From Pseudomonadota bacterium (GTDB lineage: Bacteria > Bdellovibrionota > Bacteriovoracia > Bacteriovoracales > Bacteriovoracaceae), in contig JAIYDL010000020.1 in assembly GCA_027487515.1 (NCBI GenBank), forward strand, positions 1 to 64,000: 64,000 bases of DNA, given 5' to 3'. Position numbers and translations under genes: made by a program. Below, in pieces: positions 25,485-34,039 of the stretch. Below the pieces are notes generated by a model, which was not told the origin of the DNA, made no database searches, and was given only the letters and a program-made list of their open reading frames with translations. Position 1 is the first letter of the stretch; each line of letters opens with the position of its first letter.

Positions 25485-26432
25485 ATGAATTGGAACCTCG
25501 TCGATAAAGAACACGAATTTTTAAAGCACCTCGAAGAGCGGGGAAGAAGCTTCAATACGGTGAAAAACTATAAAGCAGATCTGCAGTGCTTTAACGCCTT
25601 CTTGATCCAGAAACAGCAGCACCTGAAGCTCCGATCTTTTTCCCTGCAACAGGTCCAAGAGTACGCGCAGTACCTCGACGGAAAATACGACTCATCGAAC
25701 TCCGTTCGCCGCCGAGTTCAGGCGCTGCGACTGTTCTTCGACTTCCTCCTGGGCCAGAAACTCTTCCCAGATAACCCGCTCAAGAAAATGGCCGTGTCAC
25801 CGAAGGTTCTGGATAATCCCGGACCCACGCCGTTTTCAGACGTCGTGAGAATCTACCAACACCTCAAGCGCAGACTCAAGGGCTCCGAGGGACTCGCCCA
25901 CCTCGTGAACGCTCGGAACCTCGTCCTCTTCCACTTGGTTTACGGGGCTGGTCTGAAGGTGTCTGACCTGGCCAAGCTTTCGGTCGGGGCCATCCTTAAA
26001 GACAAAGGAAATTTCCGGGTTTTAGTCGAGCACCCCAAGCGGGACCCCTATTCCGTGCCTCTGCCCCCGGCGTTCAATAAGGATTACCTCTACTACCGTG
26101 CGCGCATCCAGGAGCACCTCGGCGCCGGCGGCATCGACTTCGAAGAACTCCTGTTCAACGCCAACCCCTACAAGGTCCTCTCTGGGGGCCTTTCGCCGCG
26201 GGGGACGGAGCTCATCTTCGCCGAGCTTCGCCGGGAACTCAAGATCGACCTCACGGCCAAATCCTTGCGGCAGTCGTGCATCTTCAAATGGCTCAACCTG
26301 AACATCAACCATGCGACCATCAAAGAGTGGCTCGGGGTCACACCGGCCTACTCGCTTGAGCTCTACCTCGAAGAACTCAAGAAAGATCCTACGGCGCTGG
26401 TGTTTAAGGATTTGGAAGCATCCGATGAGTGA
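25485..26432 (+). CDS. XerC/D-like tyrosine recombinase homologue with altered catalytic residues
   Basis: 315 aa from ATG 25485; an upstream in-frame extension back to 25413 lacks similarity. A SAM-like N-terminal core-binding domain (NTVKNYKADLQCF) is followed by a catalytic-domain fold. Compared with XerD, Arg I is Lys158 (GLKVSDLAKL), the HxxR His is Lys259 (KSLR262), and the second His position is Val285. Arg262 and the nucleophile position Tyr294, exactly 9 residues after Val285, are kept. Lys185 may match the beta-hairpin Lys. Cleavage activity is therefore doubtful. The gene overlaps ribD by 8 nt. Confidence 0.85.
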   Translation: MNWNLVDKEHEFLKHLEERGRSFNTVKNYKADLQCFNAFLIQKQQHLKLRSFSLQQVQEYAQYLDGKYDSSNSVRRRVQALRLFFDFLLGQKLFPDNPLKKMAVSPKVLDNPGPTPFSDVVRIYQHLKRRLKGSEGLAHLVNARNLVLFHLVYGAGLKVSDLAKLSVGAILKDKGNFRVLVEHPKRDPYSVPLPPAFNKDYLYYRARIQEHLGAGGIDFEELLFNANPYKVLSGGLSPRGTELIFAELRRELKIDLTAKSLRQSCIFKWLNLNINHATIKEWLGVTPAYSLELYLEELKKDPTALVFKDLEASDE

Positions 26433-27492
26433 TGAAGCGTTCATCAGAAGAACGTTTGAGCTCGCCCGCCGAGGTCTAGGAACCACGTGGCCCAATCCGC
26501 TCGTAGGCGCTGTCATCGTCAAAAACGACCAGATCATTTCTGAAGGCTTTCACATCCGCCCGGGTGGCCCACACGCTGAACTCGCCGCTATCGAGGCCGC
26601 CCGAGAGTCCCTCGAGGGTTCAACACTCTACGTGAACCTTGAGCCCTGTTCCCACACCAACAAGCTCACTCCACCGTGTGCCCAGAGGCTGATCAAGGAA
26701 GGCATCCGGAAGGTGGTGATCTCGAACCTCGATCCGAACCCCCAGGTCAACGGCCAGGGCATCGCCCTCCTCCGGGCCCAAGGTGTGGAGGTTGTTCACG
26801 GGATCCTAGCGCCTGAAGGCGAGAAGCTAAACGAAGTCTTTTTCCTCGCGCAGCGGGAGCGACGCCCCTTCCTCAACCTCAAAGTGGCAGCGACTCTCGA
26901 CGGAAAAATGGCCCTCGGCTCGGGTGAATCCCAATGGATCACGGGCCCAGAAGCGAGGGCGCATGTGCACCAACTTCGGGCCCAGCATCAGGCGATTCTA
27001 GTGGGGGGAGGGACCCTGCGCCGGGACAACCCGCGCCTCACCGTGAGGACTCCAGAGTACGCCGGGGTACAGCCGTGGCGCATCGTCGTCTCTCGCTCGG
27101 GACAGCTCAACGTTTCGGCGTCGCTGTTTCAGGACGCGCACCGAGACCGGACCTTGGTCTACACCGAAGCACCACTCTCGTTCTCGTTTCCCGGGGCCCA
27201 GGTGACGCGAGTTAGAAATCTTCGGGACGTGGTTGAGGACCTCTTTCGAAGGCGGATCATCTGTGTGATGCTCGAATGCGGACCGTCCCTTTCTTCGGAG
27301 CTTCTGAAAGAGAGACTCCTCGATCGCCTGACTCTTTATCAGAGCCCGACCCTCATCGGCCGCGGACAAGGGATGCTCGACCATTTTTCGATCGATAAAC
27401 TCTCCCAGAGGCCAAGGCTCACGGAGATCGAAACACGCTGGATCGGAGAAGACCAGCTCATCACAGGAAGGGTACTATGTTCACAGGACTGA
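26425..27492 (+). CDS. ribD: bifunctional riboflavin deaminase/reductase RibD
   Basis: 355 aa from ATG 26425. The deaminase domain has zinc ligands in HAE (His50, Glu52 catalytic), Cys75 and Cys85 (LEPCSH and PPC). The reductase domain starts near 150 (NLKVAATLDGKMA) with a GGGTLRRDNPRLTVR core and LECGPS near 283. It converts the pyrimidine from GTP cyclohydrolase II in two steps, deamination then reduction. It overlaps the Xer-like gene by 8 nt and ribE by 16 nt, so the whole run is tightly coupled. Confidence 0.96.
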   Translation: MSDEAFIRRTFELARRGLGTTWPNPLVGAVIVKNDQIISEGFHIRPGGPHAELAAIEAARESLEGSTLYVNLEPCSHTNKLTPPCAQRLIKEGIRKVVISNLDPNPQVNGQGIALLRAQGVEVVHGILAPEGEKLNEVFFLAQRERRPFLNLKVAATLDGKMALGSGESQWITGPEARAHVHQLRAQHQAILVGGGTLRRDNPRLTVRTPEYAGVQPWRIVVSRSGQLNVSASLFQDAHRDRTLVYTEAPLSFSFPGAQVTRVRNLRDVVEDLFRRRIICVMLECGPSLSSELLKERLLDRLTLYQSPTLIGRGQGMLDHFSIDKLSQRPRLTEIETRWIGEDQLITGRVLCSQD

Positions 27493-28118
27493 TTCAGGAA
27501 GTCGGGACGATCGAAGAAGTCATCGAGAACGCGGAGGGACGAGAGTTCGTCATCCGGGCACCGAGGCTTATCACTGAGATCGCACCTGATGATTCGGTGG
27601 CGACCAACGGCGTCTGCCTCACCGCCACCCGCATTCTGGGCGACCGGTTTCGTGTCCAAGCGATCCACATGACGCTCGAGAAAACCTCCCTCGGAAGGCT
27701 TCGCCCGCAGGATCGAGTGAACCTCGAACTGAGCCTCAGACCCACCGACCGGCTGGGCGGCCATTTCGTCCAAGGGCACGTGAACGCTCTGGGAACAATC
27801 AAGAACATCCACATGACAGGGGCGAACTGGGAGATCGATGTGGCATTCCCCCCGGAACTTCGCAAGTACATGATTTCCGAGGGGTCCATCGCACTGGACG
27901 GGATCAGTCTTACGATCGCTCGACTCCAGGAGATGACCCTCACGGTGGCGATCATCCCTCATACGTTGGAAAAGACTTCACTCTCAACTAAAAGCATTGG
28001 TGATGTCCTCAATATCGAGGTAGACATGATGGCTAAGTACATCGAAAACTTCCTTCGATTGAGTCATGACCAGACCAGAAACGATGAGTGGACACGGAAT
28101 TTTATAACCCCAAGATGA
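27477..28118 (+). CDS. ribE: riboflavin synthase, alpha subunit
   Basis: 213 aa of two lumazine-binding barrels. N-terminal MFTGLIQEVGTIE is the hallmark, with GVCLTA at about 44-49 in repeat 1 and DGISLTI in repeat 2. It dismutates two 6,7-dimethyl-8-ribityllumazine molecules to riboflavin. The final ribBA start overlaps its stop (ATGA at 28115-28118). Note that some nomenclature calls this gene ribC or risA. Confidence 0.96.
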   Translation: MFTGLIQEVGTIEEVIENAEGREFVIRAPRLITEIAPDDSVATNGVCLTATRILGDRFRVQAIHMTLEKTSLGRLRPQDRVNLELSLRPTDRLGGHFVQGHVNALGTIKNIHMTGANWEIDVAFPPELRKYMISEGSIALDGISLTIARLQEMTLTVAIIPHTLEKTSLSTKSIGDVLNIEVDMMAKYIENFLRLSHDQTRNDEWTRNFITPR

Positions 28119-29350
28119 AGACGGACCAATTGCGACCTCTAGATTCGATCGAAACCGCCCTGAACGAGCTTCGCTCTGGCAGAATGATCATCGTGGTCGA
28201 CGACGAAGACCGCGAGAACGAGGGTGACTTCGTGATGGCGGCCGATCTCGTGACGCCGGAAGCGATTAACTTCATGGCGACGATTGGCCGGGGCCTCATC
28301 TGCACGCCAGTCTCCACAGACGTTGCCCGGAAGCTGGACCTGCGCCTCCAGGTCGAAGAGAACACGGCGTCCCTTGGAACAGCGTTCACGATCACCATCG
28401 ACGCTCGCGAAAAGATCAGCACCGGCATCTCCGCTCCAGACCGGGCCCATTCGATAAAGCTCATGACCCGGCCTGAGACCGTGCCGACGGACTTCGTCAG
28501 GCCTGGCCATATTTTTCCGCTCATCGCACGGGACGGGGGTGTCCTCGAGCGCCCAGGACATACGGAAGCTTCCGTGGATTTATCCCGTCTCGCGGGGTTC
28601 ACTTCGGTGGGCGTGATCTGTGAAATCATGAACCCGGATGGCAGCATGGCCCGGTATCCGGAGCTGTGCCAACTCGCTGACCAGCACGACCTTAAAATGA
28701 TTTCGATCGCTGATCTCATCGACTACCGGAAGCGCTCCGAGGGTCTCATTTCAAGTGTCGAAAGCACACCCCTTCCGACGGCCTTTGGTGAGTTCCAGTT
28801 GTTCATCTTCCGGTCGGAGCTCCTGAAGCAGGAGCACGTGGCGATCGTCAAAGGCACCCTCGGGGACCTCAAGGCCAGGCCCGCGCTCGTGCGGGTCCAC
28901 TCCGAGTGCTTCACCGGGGACATCTTCGGGAGTTACCGCTGTGACTGCGGCGATCAGCTGGCAGCGTCCCTCAAACTCATCGAGGAAGCGGGCTCTGGGG
29001 CGATCGTCTACCTTCGGCAAGAGGGCCGGGGCATTGGCCTCTTTAACAAGATCCGGGCCTACAAACTCCAGGACCAAGGATTGGACACGGCCCAGGCCAA
29101 CGAACACCTGGGTTTCCCTGTCGATTCCCGGGACTACACGATGGCAGCACAGATCCTCCGCTACCTCGAGATCACGCACCCCCGGCTCCTCACCAACAAT
29201 CCAAAGAAGATCCAGGCCCTCGAGAAGCTCGGCTTCACGGTCGAGAGAGTCCCTCTTGAAATCAACGCCAATCAGAAAAACTCTCAGTACCTTTTTACGA
29301 AGAAAGTGAAGCTGGGCCATCTCCTCAAACAAACTATTTTCAACCAATAG
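28115..29350 (+). CDS. ribBA: bifunctional DHBP synthase / GTP cyclohydrolase II
   Basis: 411 aa from ATG 28115, whose ATGA overlaps the ribE stop; a GTG at 28088 would add nine residues. The RibB half has [12 protein letters not shown] at 27-38 and the RPGHTE motif at 146-151. The RibA half has the Zn cysteines Cys265, Cys276 and Cys278 (SECFTGD, YRCDCGD) and RQEGRGIGL. It makes the carbohydrate and pyrimidine precursors from ribulose-5-phosphate and GTP. The fused form is common in bacteria. It is the third gene of the riboflavin operon. Confidence 0.95.
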   Translation: MKTDQLRPLDSIETALNELRSGRMIIVVDDEDRENEGDFVMAADLVTPEAINFMATIGRGLICTPVSTDVARKLDLRLQVEENTASLGTAFTITIDAREKISTGISAPDRAHSIKLMTRPETVPTDFVRPGHIFPLIARDGGVLERPGHTEASVDLSRLAGFTSVGVICEIMNPDGSMARYPELCQLADQHDLKMISIADLIDYRKRSEGLISSVESTPLPTAFGEFQLFIFRSELLKQEHVAIVKGTLGDLKARPALVRVHSECFTGDIFGSYRCDCGDQLAASLKLIEEAGSGAIVYLRQEGRGIGLFNKIRAYKLQDQGLDTAQANEHLGFPVDSRDYTMAAQILRYLEITHPRLLTNNPKKIQALEKLGFTVERVPLEINANQKNSQYLFTKKVKLGHLLKQTIFNQ

Positions 29351-29360
29351 AAAGGTCTCC

Positions 29361-29840
29361 ATGAAAATCGAAGGATCCCTGAACGGCCAGCACCTAAAGA
29401 TCGCCATCGTCGCCTCACGGTTCAATGACTTCATCGTTTCGAAACTCGTCGCCGGCGCCCAAGACTGTTTGGCCCGGCACGACGTCAGTGCGCACAACGT
29501 GGATGAAGTGTGGGTTCCCGGGGCCTTCGAAATTCCTGTTGCGACCCTTGCCCTGGCCGAGACCGGAAACTACCACGCCGTCATCTGCCTGGGCGCAGTC
29601 ATCCGTGGCTCAACTTCCCATTATGACTACGTTTGCTCTGAAACGGCGAAGGGCATTTCTCACGTGTCGCTCAAGACCAAGATTCCGGCCATCTTCGGAA
29701 TCGTCACGACGGATACCATCGAACAGGCCATCGAAAGGGCCGGTACCAAAGCGGGCAACAAAGGGTGGGATGCGGCGATGGCCGCTTTGGAAATGGGAAA
29801 CCTGCTCCAGAAGCTCTCCGCGCTGCCGCTAAAGAGGTAG
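29361..29840 (+). CDS. ribH: 6,7-dimethyl-8-ribityllumazine synthase
   Basis: 159 aa. Family signatures are [11 protein letters not shown] near the N-terminus, [10 protein letters not shown] at about 52-61, and the catalytic [14 protein letters not shown] with HYD and [10 protein letters not shown]. It condenses the pyrimidine with the four-carbon unit to make lumazine. The gap from ribBA is 10 nt. The 3' end overlaps a small convergent ORF by 12 nt. Confidence 0.97.
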   Translation: MKIEGSLNGQHLKIAIVASRFNDFIVSKLVAGAQDCLARHDVSAHNVDEVWVPGAFEIPVATLALAETGNYHAVICLGAVIRGSTSHYDYVCSETAKGISHVSLKTKIPAIFGIVTTDTIEQAIERAGTKAGNKGWDAAMAALEMGNLLQKLSALPLKR

Positions 29841-29981
29841 CTCCGGTCGTGTAGGCGCGGCTTCCTGCCGATCGACCCGGTCCTCAATCACGGCCTGTGA
29901 CTTGCGGTCCGGATCTAACTGATTGAGGTAGGTTCCAACTGCCAAAACTAGAAAAAGAAGAACAAAGGCAACAAGATTCAT
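29829..29981 (-). CDS. 50-aa single-pass membrane protein
   Basis: 50 codons from ATG 29981. AAGAAGGG precedes the start by 6 nt; the ATG at 29987 sits inside that site. The N-terminal helix [19 protein letters not shown] is followed by a charged, Pro-ending tail. No family is recognised. It is transcribed against ribH and overlaps its last 12 nt. Single-TM microproteins like this often act as small regulators, but nothing here indicates a partner. Confidence 0.5.
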   Translation of the reverse strand: MNLVAFVLLFLVLAVGTYLNQLDPDRKSQAVIEDRVDRQEAAPTRPELPL

Positions 29982-30066
29982 AACCATCCCTTCTTGAGTT
30001 CAATGTGATTATGCCATCAAGAGAACCCCGGCCCCAAGCATCAATTTAAATAAATGCTTTATAAGT

Positions 30067-30095
30067 TTGCCAAAAGGCTAGCTTTTGACTAGGAT
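30067..30095 (+). promoter_or_regulatory. predicted promoter of rpsD
   Basis: TTGCCA (30067-30072), 17 nt, then TAGGAT (30090-30095). It lies 87 nt before the rpsD start, leaving a leader of about 80 nt, which would suit ribosomal-protein feedback control. The box match is moderate. Confidence 0.4.
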
Positions 30096-30182
30096 TCTCA
30101 ATCTCTCAACTGTGCGAGGAATGCAGGCTCCCTGTTGGAGTTTAATTTTATTGTTTCCTGCTAAATGCCTAAAGGAGAATTT

Positions 30183-30815
30183 ATGGCAAAAATCGACATG
30201 GGGCGTGCGCGCTTCAAAATTCAACGTCGTCTCGGCGTTGAACTCCCTGGTCTTGGTAAGGCCGGAGCTCTAGAAAGAAAGCCTTATGGTCCCGGCCAGC
30301 ACGGGATGCAGCGGAAGAAGCTCTCGGACTACACCGTCCGACTTCTCGAGAAGCAGAAGGTTATGTTTAACTATGGTCTCCGCGAGTCTCAACTCCGGAA
30401 CTACGTTACCAAAGCAAAGAAAGTTAAGACGGCTTCTTGGGTTGATACAATGATCATCGCCCTCGAGTCTCGTCTTGATAACGTTGTTTTCCGTGCGAAC
30501 TGGGCGACGTCAACGCCAGCTGCTCGTCAGCTCGTTTCTCACAAGCACATCAAAGTTAACGGCAAAACCGTTAACGTCCCGGGCTACCAGCTTCAGCCAG
30601 GCGACGTGATCGAAGTTTCCGACAAGGGAGCAAAGTCCGCGAGCTTCCTTCAGGCGAAGGTTCGTCCACGGATTTCTTCGATCCCTGCGTTCCTCACGAA
30701 GGAGCCATCAGGCGAGAAAGAAAAAGTAAAACTGGTCGCGCGTCCGCTTGCTGAAGACATTCCGTTTGCCTTCGAAAAGCGCCTCGTGATCGAGTACTAC
30801 TGGAAAGTTAAGTAA
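30183..30815 (+). CDS. rpsD: 30S ribosomal protein S4
   Basis: 210 aa from ATG 30183; AAAGGAG precedes it by about 6 nt. S4 features are RFKIQRRLGVELPGL near the N-terminus, KPYGPGQHGMQRKKLSDY, and an S4 RNA-binding domain RLDNVVFRANWATSTPAARQ near 95-115. No zinc Cys motif is present, so it is the C-minus type. S4 nucleates 16S folding. Here it stands alone instead of in the alpha operon, flanked by its own promoter and terminator. Confidence 0.97.
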   Translation: MAKIDMGRARFKIQRRLGVELPGLGKAGALERKPYGPGQHGMQRKKLSDYTVRLLEKQKVMFNYGLRESQLRNYVTKAKKVKTASWVDTMIIALESRLDNVVFRANWATSTPAARQLVSHKHIKVNGKTVNVPGYQLQPGDVIEVSDKGAKSASFLQAKVRPRISSIPAFLTKEPSGEKEKVKLVARPLAEDIPFAFEKRLVIEYYWKVK

Positions 30816-30835
30816 TCTCTCCATTTGGAGAAACG

Positions 30836-30863
30836 AAAGGGCCCTTTACGGGCCCTTTTTTTT
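30836..30863. terminator. bidirectional terminator between rpsD and the secreted-cassette operon
   Basis: AAAGGGCCC (30836-30844) and GGGCCCTTT (30850-30858) form a 9-bp stem with a TTTAC loop, followed by TTTTTTTT on the plus strand. On the minus strand it begins 2 nt after the stop of the last cassette gene and ends in CCCTTTCG, so it can serve both directions. Confidence 0.92.
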
Positions 30864-30865
30864 GG

Positions 30866-31114
30866 CTATTTTTTTAGAATTTTGAGTTTATTAAGAGTTT
30901 TCTCAGGGATCTCGATCGCGAAACTCCTTCCCTGCTTGATCAGAAGGTCCTTCGGAAACACAGACCGAGGGAGGAAGTAGATCTGATTTTCAGAGTCGAT
31001 CACTTTGACCTTCGTGTCACTGAACTCATTTCCGATCTTGCCACGGATGAAGACGTCTCGGCTGGCGTCAGCTGCAGCGGTTAGAGAGATGATAAGGGCG
31101 ATGAGGTAATGCAT
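30866..31114 (-). CDS. small secreted protein, paralogue of 33786-34037
   Basis: 82 aa with signal MHYLIALIISLTAAADA. The mature 65 residues form a compact domain with FIRGKIGNEF, a shared IYFLPRSVFPKDL block and a C-terminal KKLKILKK-like ending. Pairwise comparison with the second copy shows FIRGKI, NEF, V-DS--Q-Y-LPR, FPKD and LKK invariant. No known family is recognised. It follows the 553-aa Cys-domain gene by 1 nt and ends the operon. Confidence 0.82.
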   Translation of the reverse strand: MHYLIALIISLTAAADASRDVFIRGKIGNEFSDTKVKVIDSENQIYFLPRSVFPKDLLIKQGRSFAIEIPEKTLNKLKILKK

Positions 31115-31115
31115 A

Positions 31116-32777
31116 CTATTGCTCCGATGCCTGGCCAGAGAGGATGTTCTTCAATCGCGGGGAAAGGAACTCCCGCTGCTCTTCAGGTGGTTTTTGAGAG
31201 AAGTAACTCATGTCTTTCGTGCAGTTCGCTGCGTTCTGGTCCCCGGCCCCGCAGTACTGAGGCCGACACGTGGACATGCGAATGAAGCGACCTGCACCCT
31301 CGAGCTGGTTACAGATCACATACCCTGTGCAAACACGGGTGCGTGAGGTGCTATTACACCCAGGGGCATTGACGATCCGACGAGGGAGATCTGCGACCCA
31401 CTTACACGAGGATGGATCATAGTTCCGAGGCGCGTTCTCCTGGTCAGTCAGCCCCGTACCCTCCGGATTCTGTCCACCTCCACCGTCTCTGTCGAGGAGG
31501 GTCTGACAGCGCTTTGGATTGAGTGCTGTCCAGGCCTCGGTGTGCGCCGTCAGTGCGAGAGGCTCCTGGGCATCGCGGGTTAATCTCGTGGCCTGCTTAA
31601 TCCGCCGGTCAACAAAGCACGAGCGCCCAGCGGCCTGTTCACGGAGCTCACGAATGCGCTCTGTGGTCAGACAGAAGTCTGCGTCCCGAGGAAAGCGTCC
31701 GCAGAGCTCTCGGTGACGCTTAAGGACCTGATCGAGGTTCGCCTCGATCGCGAGGCGGACTCGGTCTCGGTTTTGGGTCGTCACGGATTCGGCGTCGCCC
31801 TGAATCACCGTTTCGATGCGTGTGACGATCTCATTGGTCAGTTGCTCAAGCTCTGCCTCGAGGGCACGCTTGGCCTCGTCACGTGGGGTTACGACACCTG
31901 CAGTGTTGCCTCGGCGTTCGGCATCTGCTTGAGTCAGAGCATCGCCTTCGACTCTATTTGGCGTGGCCTCATCTTCAGAGCTATCAGGATTATTTTCAGT
32001 CCGGCCCGGGTTTTCAGTTTGCGTCCGGTTTGGGTTCTCCGTTTGAGTCCGGTTTGGGTTCTCCGTTTGAGTCCGGTTCGGGTTCTCCGTTTGCGTTCGG
32101 TTCGGGTTCTCCGTTTGCGTTCGGTTCTGGTTCTCCGTTTGCGTCCGTGTCGGGTTCTCCGTTTGCGTTCGGTTCGGATTCTCCGTTTGCGTTCGGTTCG
32201 GAGTTTCAGTTTGGTCGCCTCCAGGTGTGACCGTTAAACCACCCGTCGATGGGCCACTTCCTCCCCTCTCCGTCACTCTCTCAGAAGTCTCCCCACTACG
32301 ACCAGTCCGGCCGGCCTCTGATCCGGTGGTCCCTGATGATCCACCTCGAGGCGTCTCCGTCTGACCCGCTGGTCTTCGAGCTTCAGTCTGCTCATACTCT
32401 TGAGCGCGTCGTCGGATCTCGGCCGCAGAGAGGCCTTCTCGGAGCCATCCGTTTCGCCGCTCCTCAACACCCTTGGCGATCCGGACCTGGGACTCAAGGA
32501 CTCGGCGCTGGTGACTGGTGAGACAGTTTGTGGGAGGGGTTCTTCGGCAGTACTCCTGGTGGAGTTCGGTGACTCGTTGTTGGTACTGGTCCCAGGCCCG
32601 TGCGTGTTCGGGGAGGTAGCGGTCGTTGGGTTGGTTTGCGCGCCACTGGACTCGCGCCCGCGCCTGCATCAGTTCATCATCACGTTGCGTGTCGAGTGCC
32701 CTGAGCCGTGTCTGGAAGTCCTCGGCGCAGATCGCACTCGCGGGGAGCAAGAGAATGAGGATTGAGAGAAAGCGCAT
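31116..32777 (-). CDS. secreted protein with C-terminal seven-Cys domain and long Asn-Arg-Thr-Gln repeat
   Basis: 553 aa with signal MRFLSILILLLPASAICA. After the signal comes a helical Arg/Gln-rich region to about residue 140, a Gly/Ser/Thr linker, eight copies of an eight-residue repeat of type NPNRTQTE (about 192-255), a second helical domain with DFC and SCF cysteines (about 300-420), and a C-terminal domain with CKWV, PGC, VCTG, STC, QYCG and NCTK cysteines. The last domain is shared with the two upstream neighbours. The repeat is predicted to be disordered and glycosylation-prone. The function is unknown. Confidence 0.8.
   Translation of the reverse strand: MRFLSILILLLPASAICAEDFQTRLRALDTQRDDELMQARARVQWRANQPNDRYLPEHARAWDQYQQRVTELHQEYCRRTPPTNCLTSHQRRVLESQVRIAKGVEERRNGWLREGLSAAEIRRRAQEYEQTEARRPAGQTETPRGGSSGTTGSEAGRTGRSGETSERVTERGGSGPSTGGLTVTPGGDQTETPNRTQTENPNRTQTENPTRTQTENQNRTQTENPNRTQTENPNRTQTENPNRTQTENPNRTQTENPGRTENNPDSSEDEATPNRVEGDALTQADAERRGNTAGVVTPRDEAKRALEAELEQLTNEIVTRIETVIQGDAESVTTQNRDRVRLAIEANLDQVLKRHRELCGRFPRDADFCLTTERIRELREQAAGRSCFVDRRIKQATRLTRDAQEPLALTAHTEAWTALNPKRCQTLLDRDGGGGQNPEGTGLTDQENAPRNYDPSSCKWVADLPRRIVNAPGCNSTSRTRVCTGYVICNQLEGAGRFIRMSTCRPQYCGAGDQNAANCTKDMSYFSQKPPEEQREFLSPRLKNILSGQASEQ
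32013..32204 (-). repeat. 24-bp tandem repeat, eight copies
   Basis: Eight copies of a 24-nt unit encode eight residues each (consensus NPNRTQTE, with variants TPN, NPT and NQN). Third positions differ between copies, so it is an older array with point changes rather than a fresh expansion. Slippage could alter copy number between strains without shifting the frame. Confidence 0.9.
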
Positions 32778-32900
32778 AGTGGTCCTTAGAGATAAGTTTA
32801 ACCACTATGCGTATCGGACGAAGAAAGGACAATTCAAGAAGCGAGAAACTGAGTAACACAGTTGTACGCTCAACGGCGTGCAACCCTCACACTGATTCGC

Positions 32901-33755
32901 CTACTGGCGACTCCCTCTTCCCGAGAGACGCTCACCCAGTTGAGGCGAAACAGTATCCCGAGTTTCATCACTCGGCCGGGAGGAAGAAAAGTTCATATCC
33001 TGAGTACAACGGACAGCGTTTTCATCTCCGGATCCACAGAACTCAGAGCGACAGGTGGACAGTCGGATGAACTTACCTTCTCCTTCGCTTCGGTCACAGC
33101 TGACGAATCCAGTACAGATTCGGTTTCGAGCACCAGCGGTGCACCCGGGAGCATTAATGATCCGACGAGGAAGATCGGTCACCCACTTACAGGTTTCCGG
33201 CTTAATGGTGCGGAGCTGGGTGTTGGGTGTTTGCGCCGTAGGTTCTGCTGGTGGTGGCGACACCTGAGAGGGTGGTATTGGAGGCACCGGGAGCGCCGCA
33301 GCCTCGGCGGGCACCGTCCGTGCACGGCCAAAGTTGCTGGTATCTCTTCTAAGAAGAGCATTACAGTTTCCGCGGGACTGGGACCAGTCCAGGGAGTGGC
33401 GCTCGAAAGAGAGCGAGAATCTTCCCCGACGTCGATCGGGGCCAGAGGCCCGACCTTCCCAGCGCTTCAGAAAACAATCCGAGGAGCTAAGTCTTTCGTC
33501 CACCCGAAGGGCCTCGAGACACCCCTCGGTCCTAGCTTGGCGGCAGAGGGCCGTTGCACGCTGACGGAGTTCCGCGGCCCGTCGGCGGTACTGGACCTGG
33601 GTATCATCAAAATTCGAATGATCCATGCGGGAAAGCACCGATTCGGTGAGAACTCCAAACAAGCGGTCCATCTCGGTTATAGCGACTTCAGGCGCCGACG
33701 CCCGGGAGTGGGTATGAGAGAGAAGGAGTAGGAAAGAGAAAGCGATTTTATACAC
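32901..33755 (-). CDS. secreted protein with seven-Cys C-terminal domain
   Basis: 284 aa with signal MYKIAFSFLLLLSHTHSRA. An N-terminal helical domain carries a CRQ/GCLEAL Cys pair and a FSLSFERHSLDW block. A Pro-rich linker follows (about 165-185), then the shared domain: TCKWVTDLPRR, NAPGC, RICTGF, STC, EFCG and RCTQDM. The N-terminal domain also resembles its neighbours at RFSLS, the W and the C-ALL motif, so these are full-length paralogues. The function is unknown. A 289-aa antisense frame is a shadow of this gene. Confidence 0.8.
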   Translation of the reverse strand: MYKIAFSFLLLLSHTHSRASAPEVAITEMDRLFGVLTESVLSRMDHSNFDDTQVQYRRRAAELRQRATALCRQARTEGCLEALRVDERLSSSDCFLKRWEGRASGPDRRRGRFSLSFERHSLDWSQSRGNCNALLRRDTSNFGRARTVPAEAAALPVPPIPPSQVSPPPAEPTAQTPNTQLRTIKPETCKWVTDLPRRIINAPGCTAGARNRICTGFVSCDRSEGEGKFIRLSTCRSEFCGSGDENAVRCTQDMNFSSSRPSDETRDTVSPQLGERLSGRGSRQ

Positions 33756-33785
33756 CGTAGGATCCTTTTAACTAGAAAGTTAGAC

Positions 33786-34037
33786 TTACTTCTTCAGAAG
33801 TTTGATCTGAGAGAGGTGTTCCTCAGAAACTTCGAGCGTGAACGTCTTTCCCTGCTTCACCTCGAAGTCCTTGGGGAACGCCGCTCGGGGCAAATAATAA
33901 ACCTGTTGATCTGAGTCCACGATCTTGATCTTTTGATCGTCGAACTCGTTACTTATTTTTCCTCGAATGAAGACTTCTCCGCCGACGTCAGCATGGGAGA
34001 GGGTCGTAAGGATCAAGAGCGAAATGATGAATTTCAT
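33786..34037 (-). CDS. small secreted protein, paralogue of 30866-31114
   Basis: 83 aa with signal MKFIISLLILTTLSHA. The mature region starts VFIRGKISNEF and keeps YYLPRAAFPKDFEVKQGKT and a LLKK end. It follows the 270-aa Cys-domain gene by 2 nt and precedes the next by about 30 nt. Recurrence of the small protein beside a Cys-domain protein twice in one operon suggests that they form a functional pair, for example a subunit or a chaperone; this is inference. Confidence 0.82.
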   Translation of the reverse strand: MKFIISLLILTTLSHADVGGEVFIRGKISNEFDDQKIKIVDSDQQVYYLPRAAFPKDFEVKQGKTFTLEVSEEHLSQIKLLKK

Positions 34038-34039
34038 AA

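Noticed and set aside
29841-30182. FMN riboswitch near the riboflavin genes
   Set aside because: I looked for the conserved FMN aptamer core around 25.2-26.4 kb and after ribH. The region before ribD is coding for the Xer-like protein, and no aptamer pattern is visible.
31990-32230. plus-strand Gly/Ser/Phe-rich repeat ORFs over the tandem array
   Set aside because: They are the reverse-strand readings of the same 24-bp repeat (for example, GSPFAFGS-type repeats), with no start site or signal.
32862-33731. 289-codon plus-strand frame
   Set aside because: Antisense to a clear exported gene with signal and conserved Cys domain; the frame is a consequence of high third-position GC.
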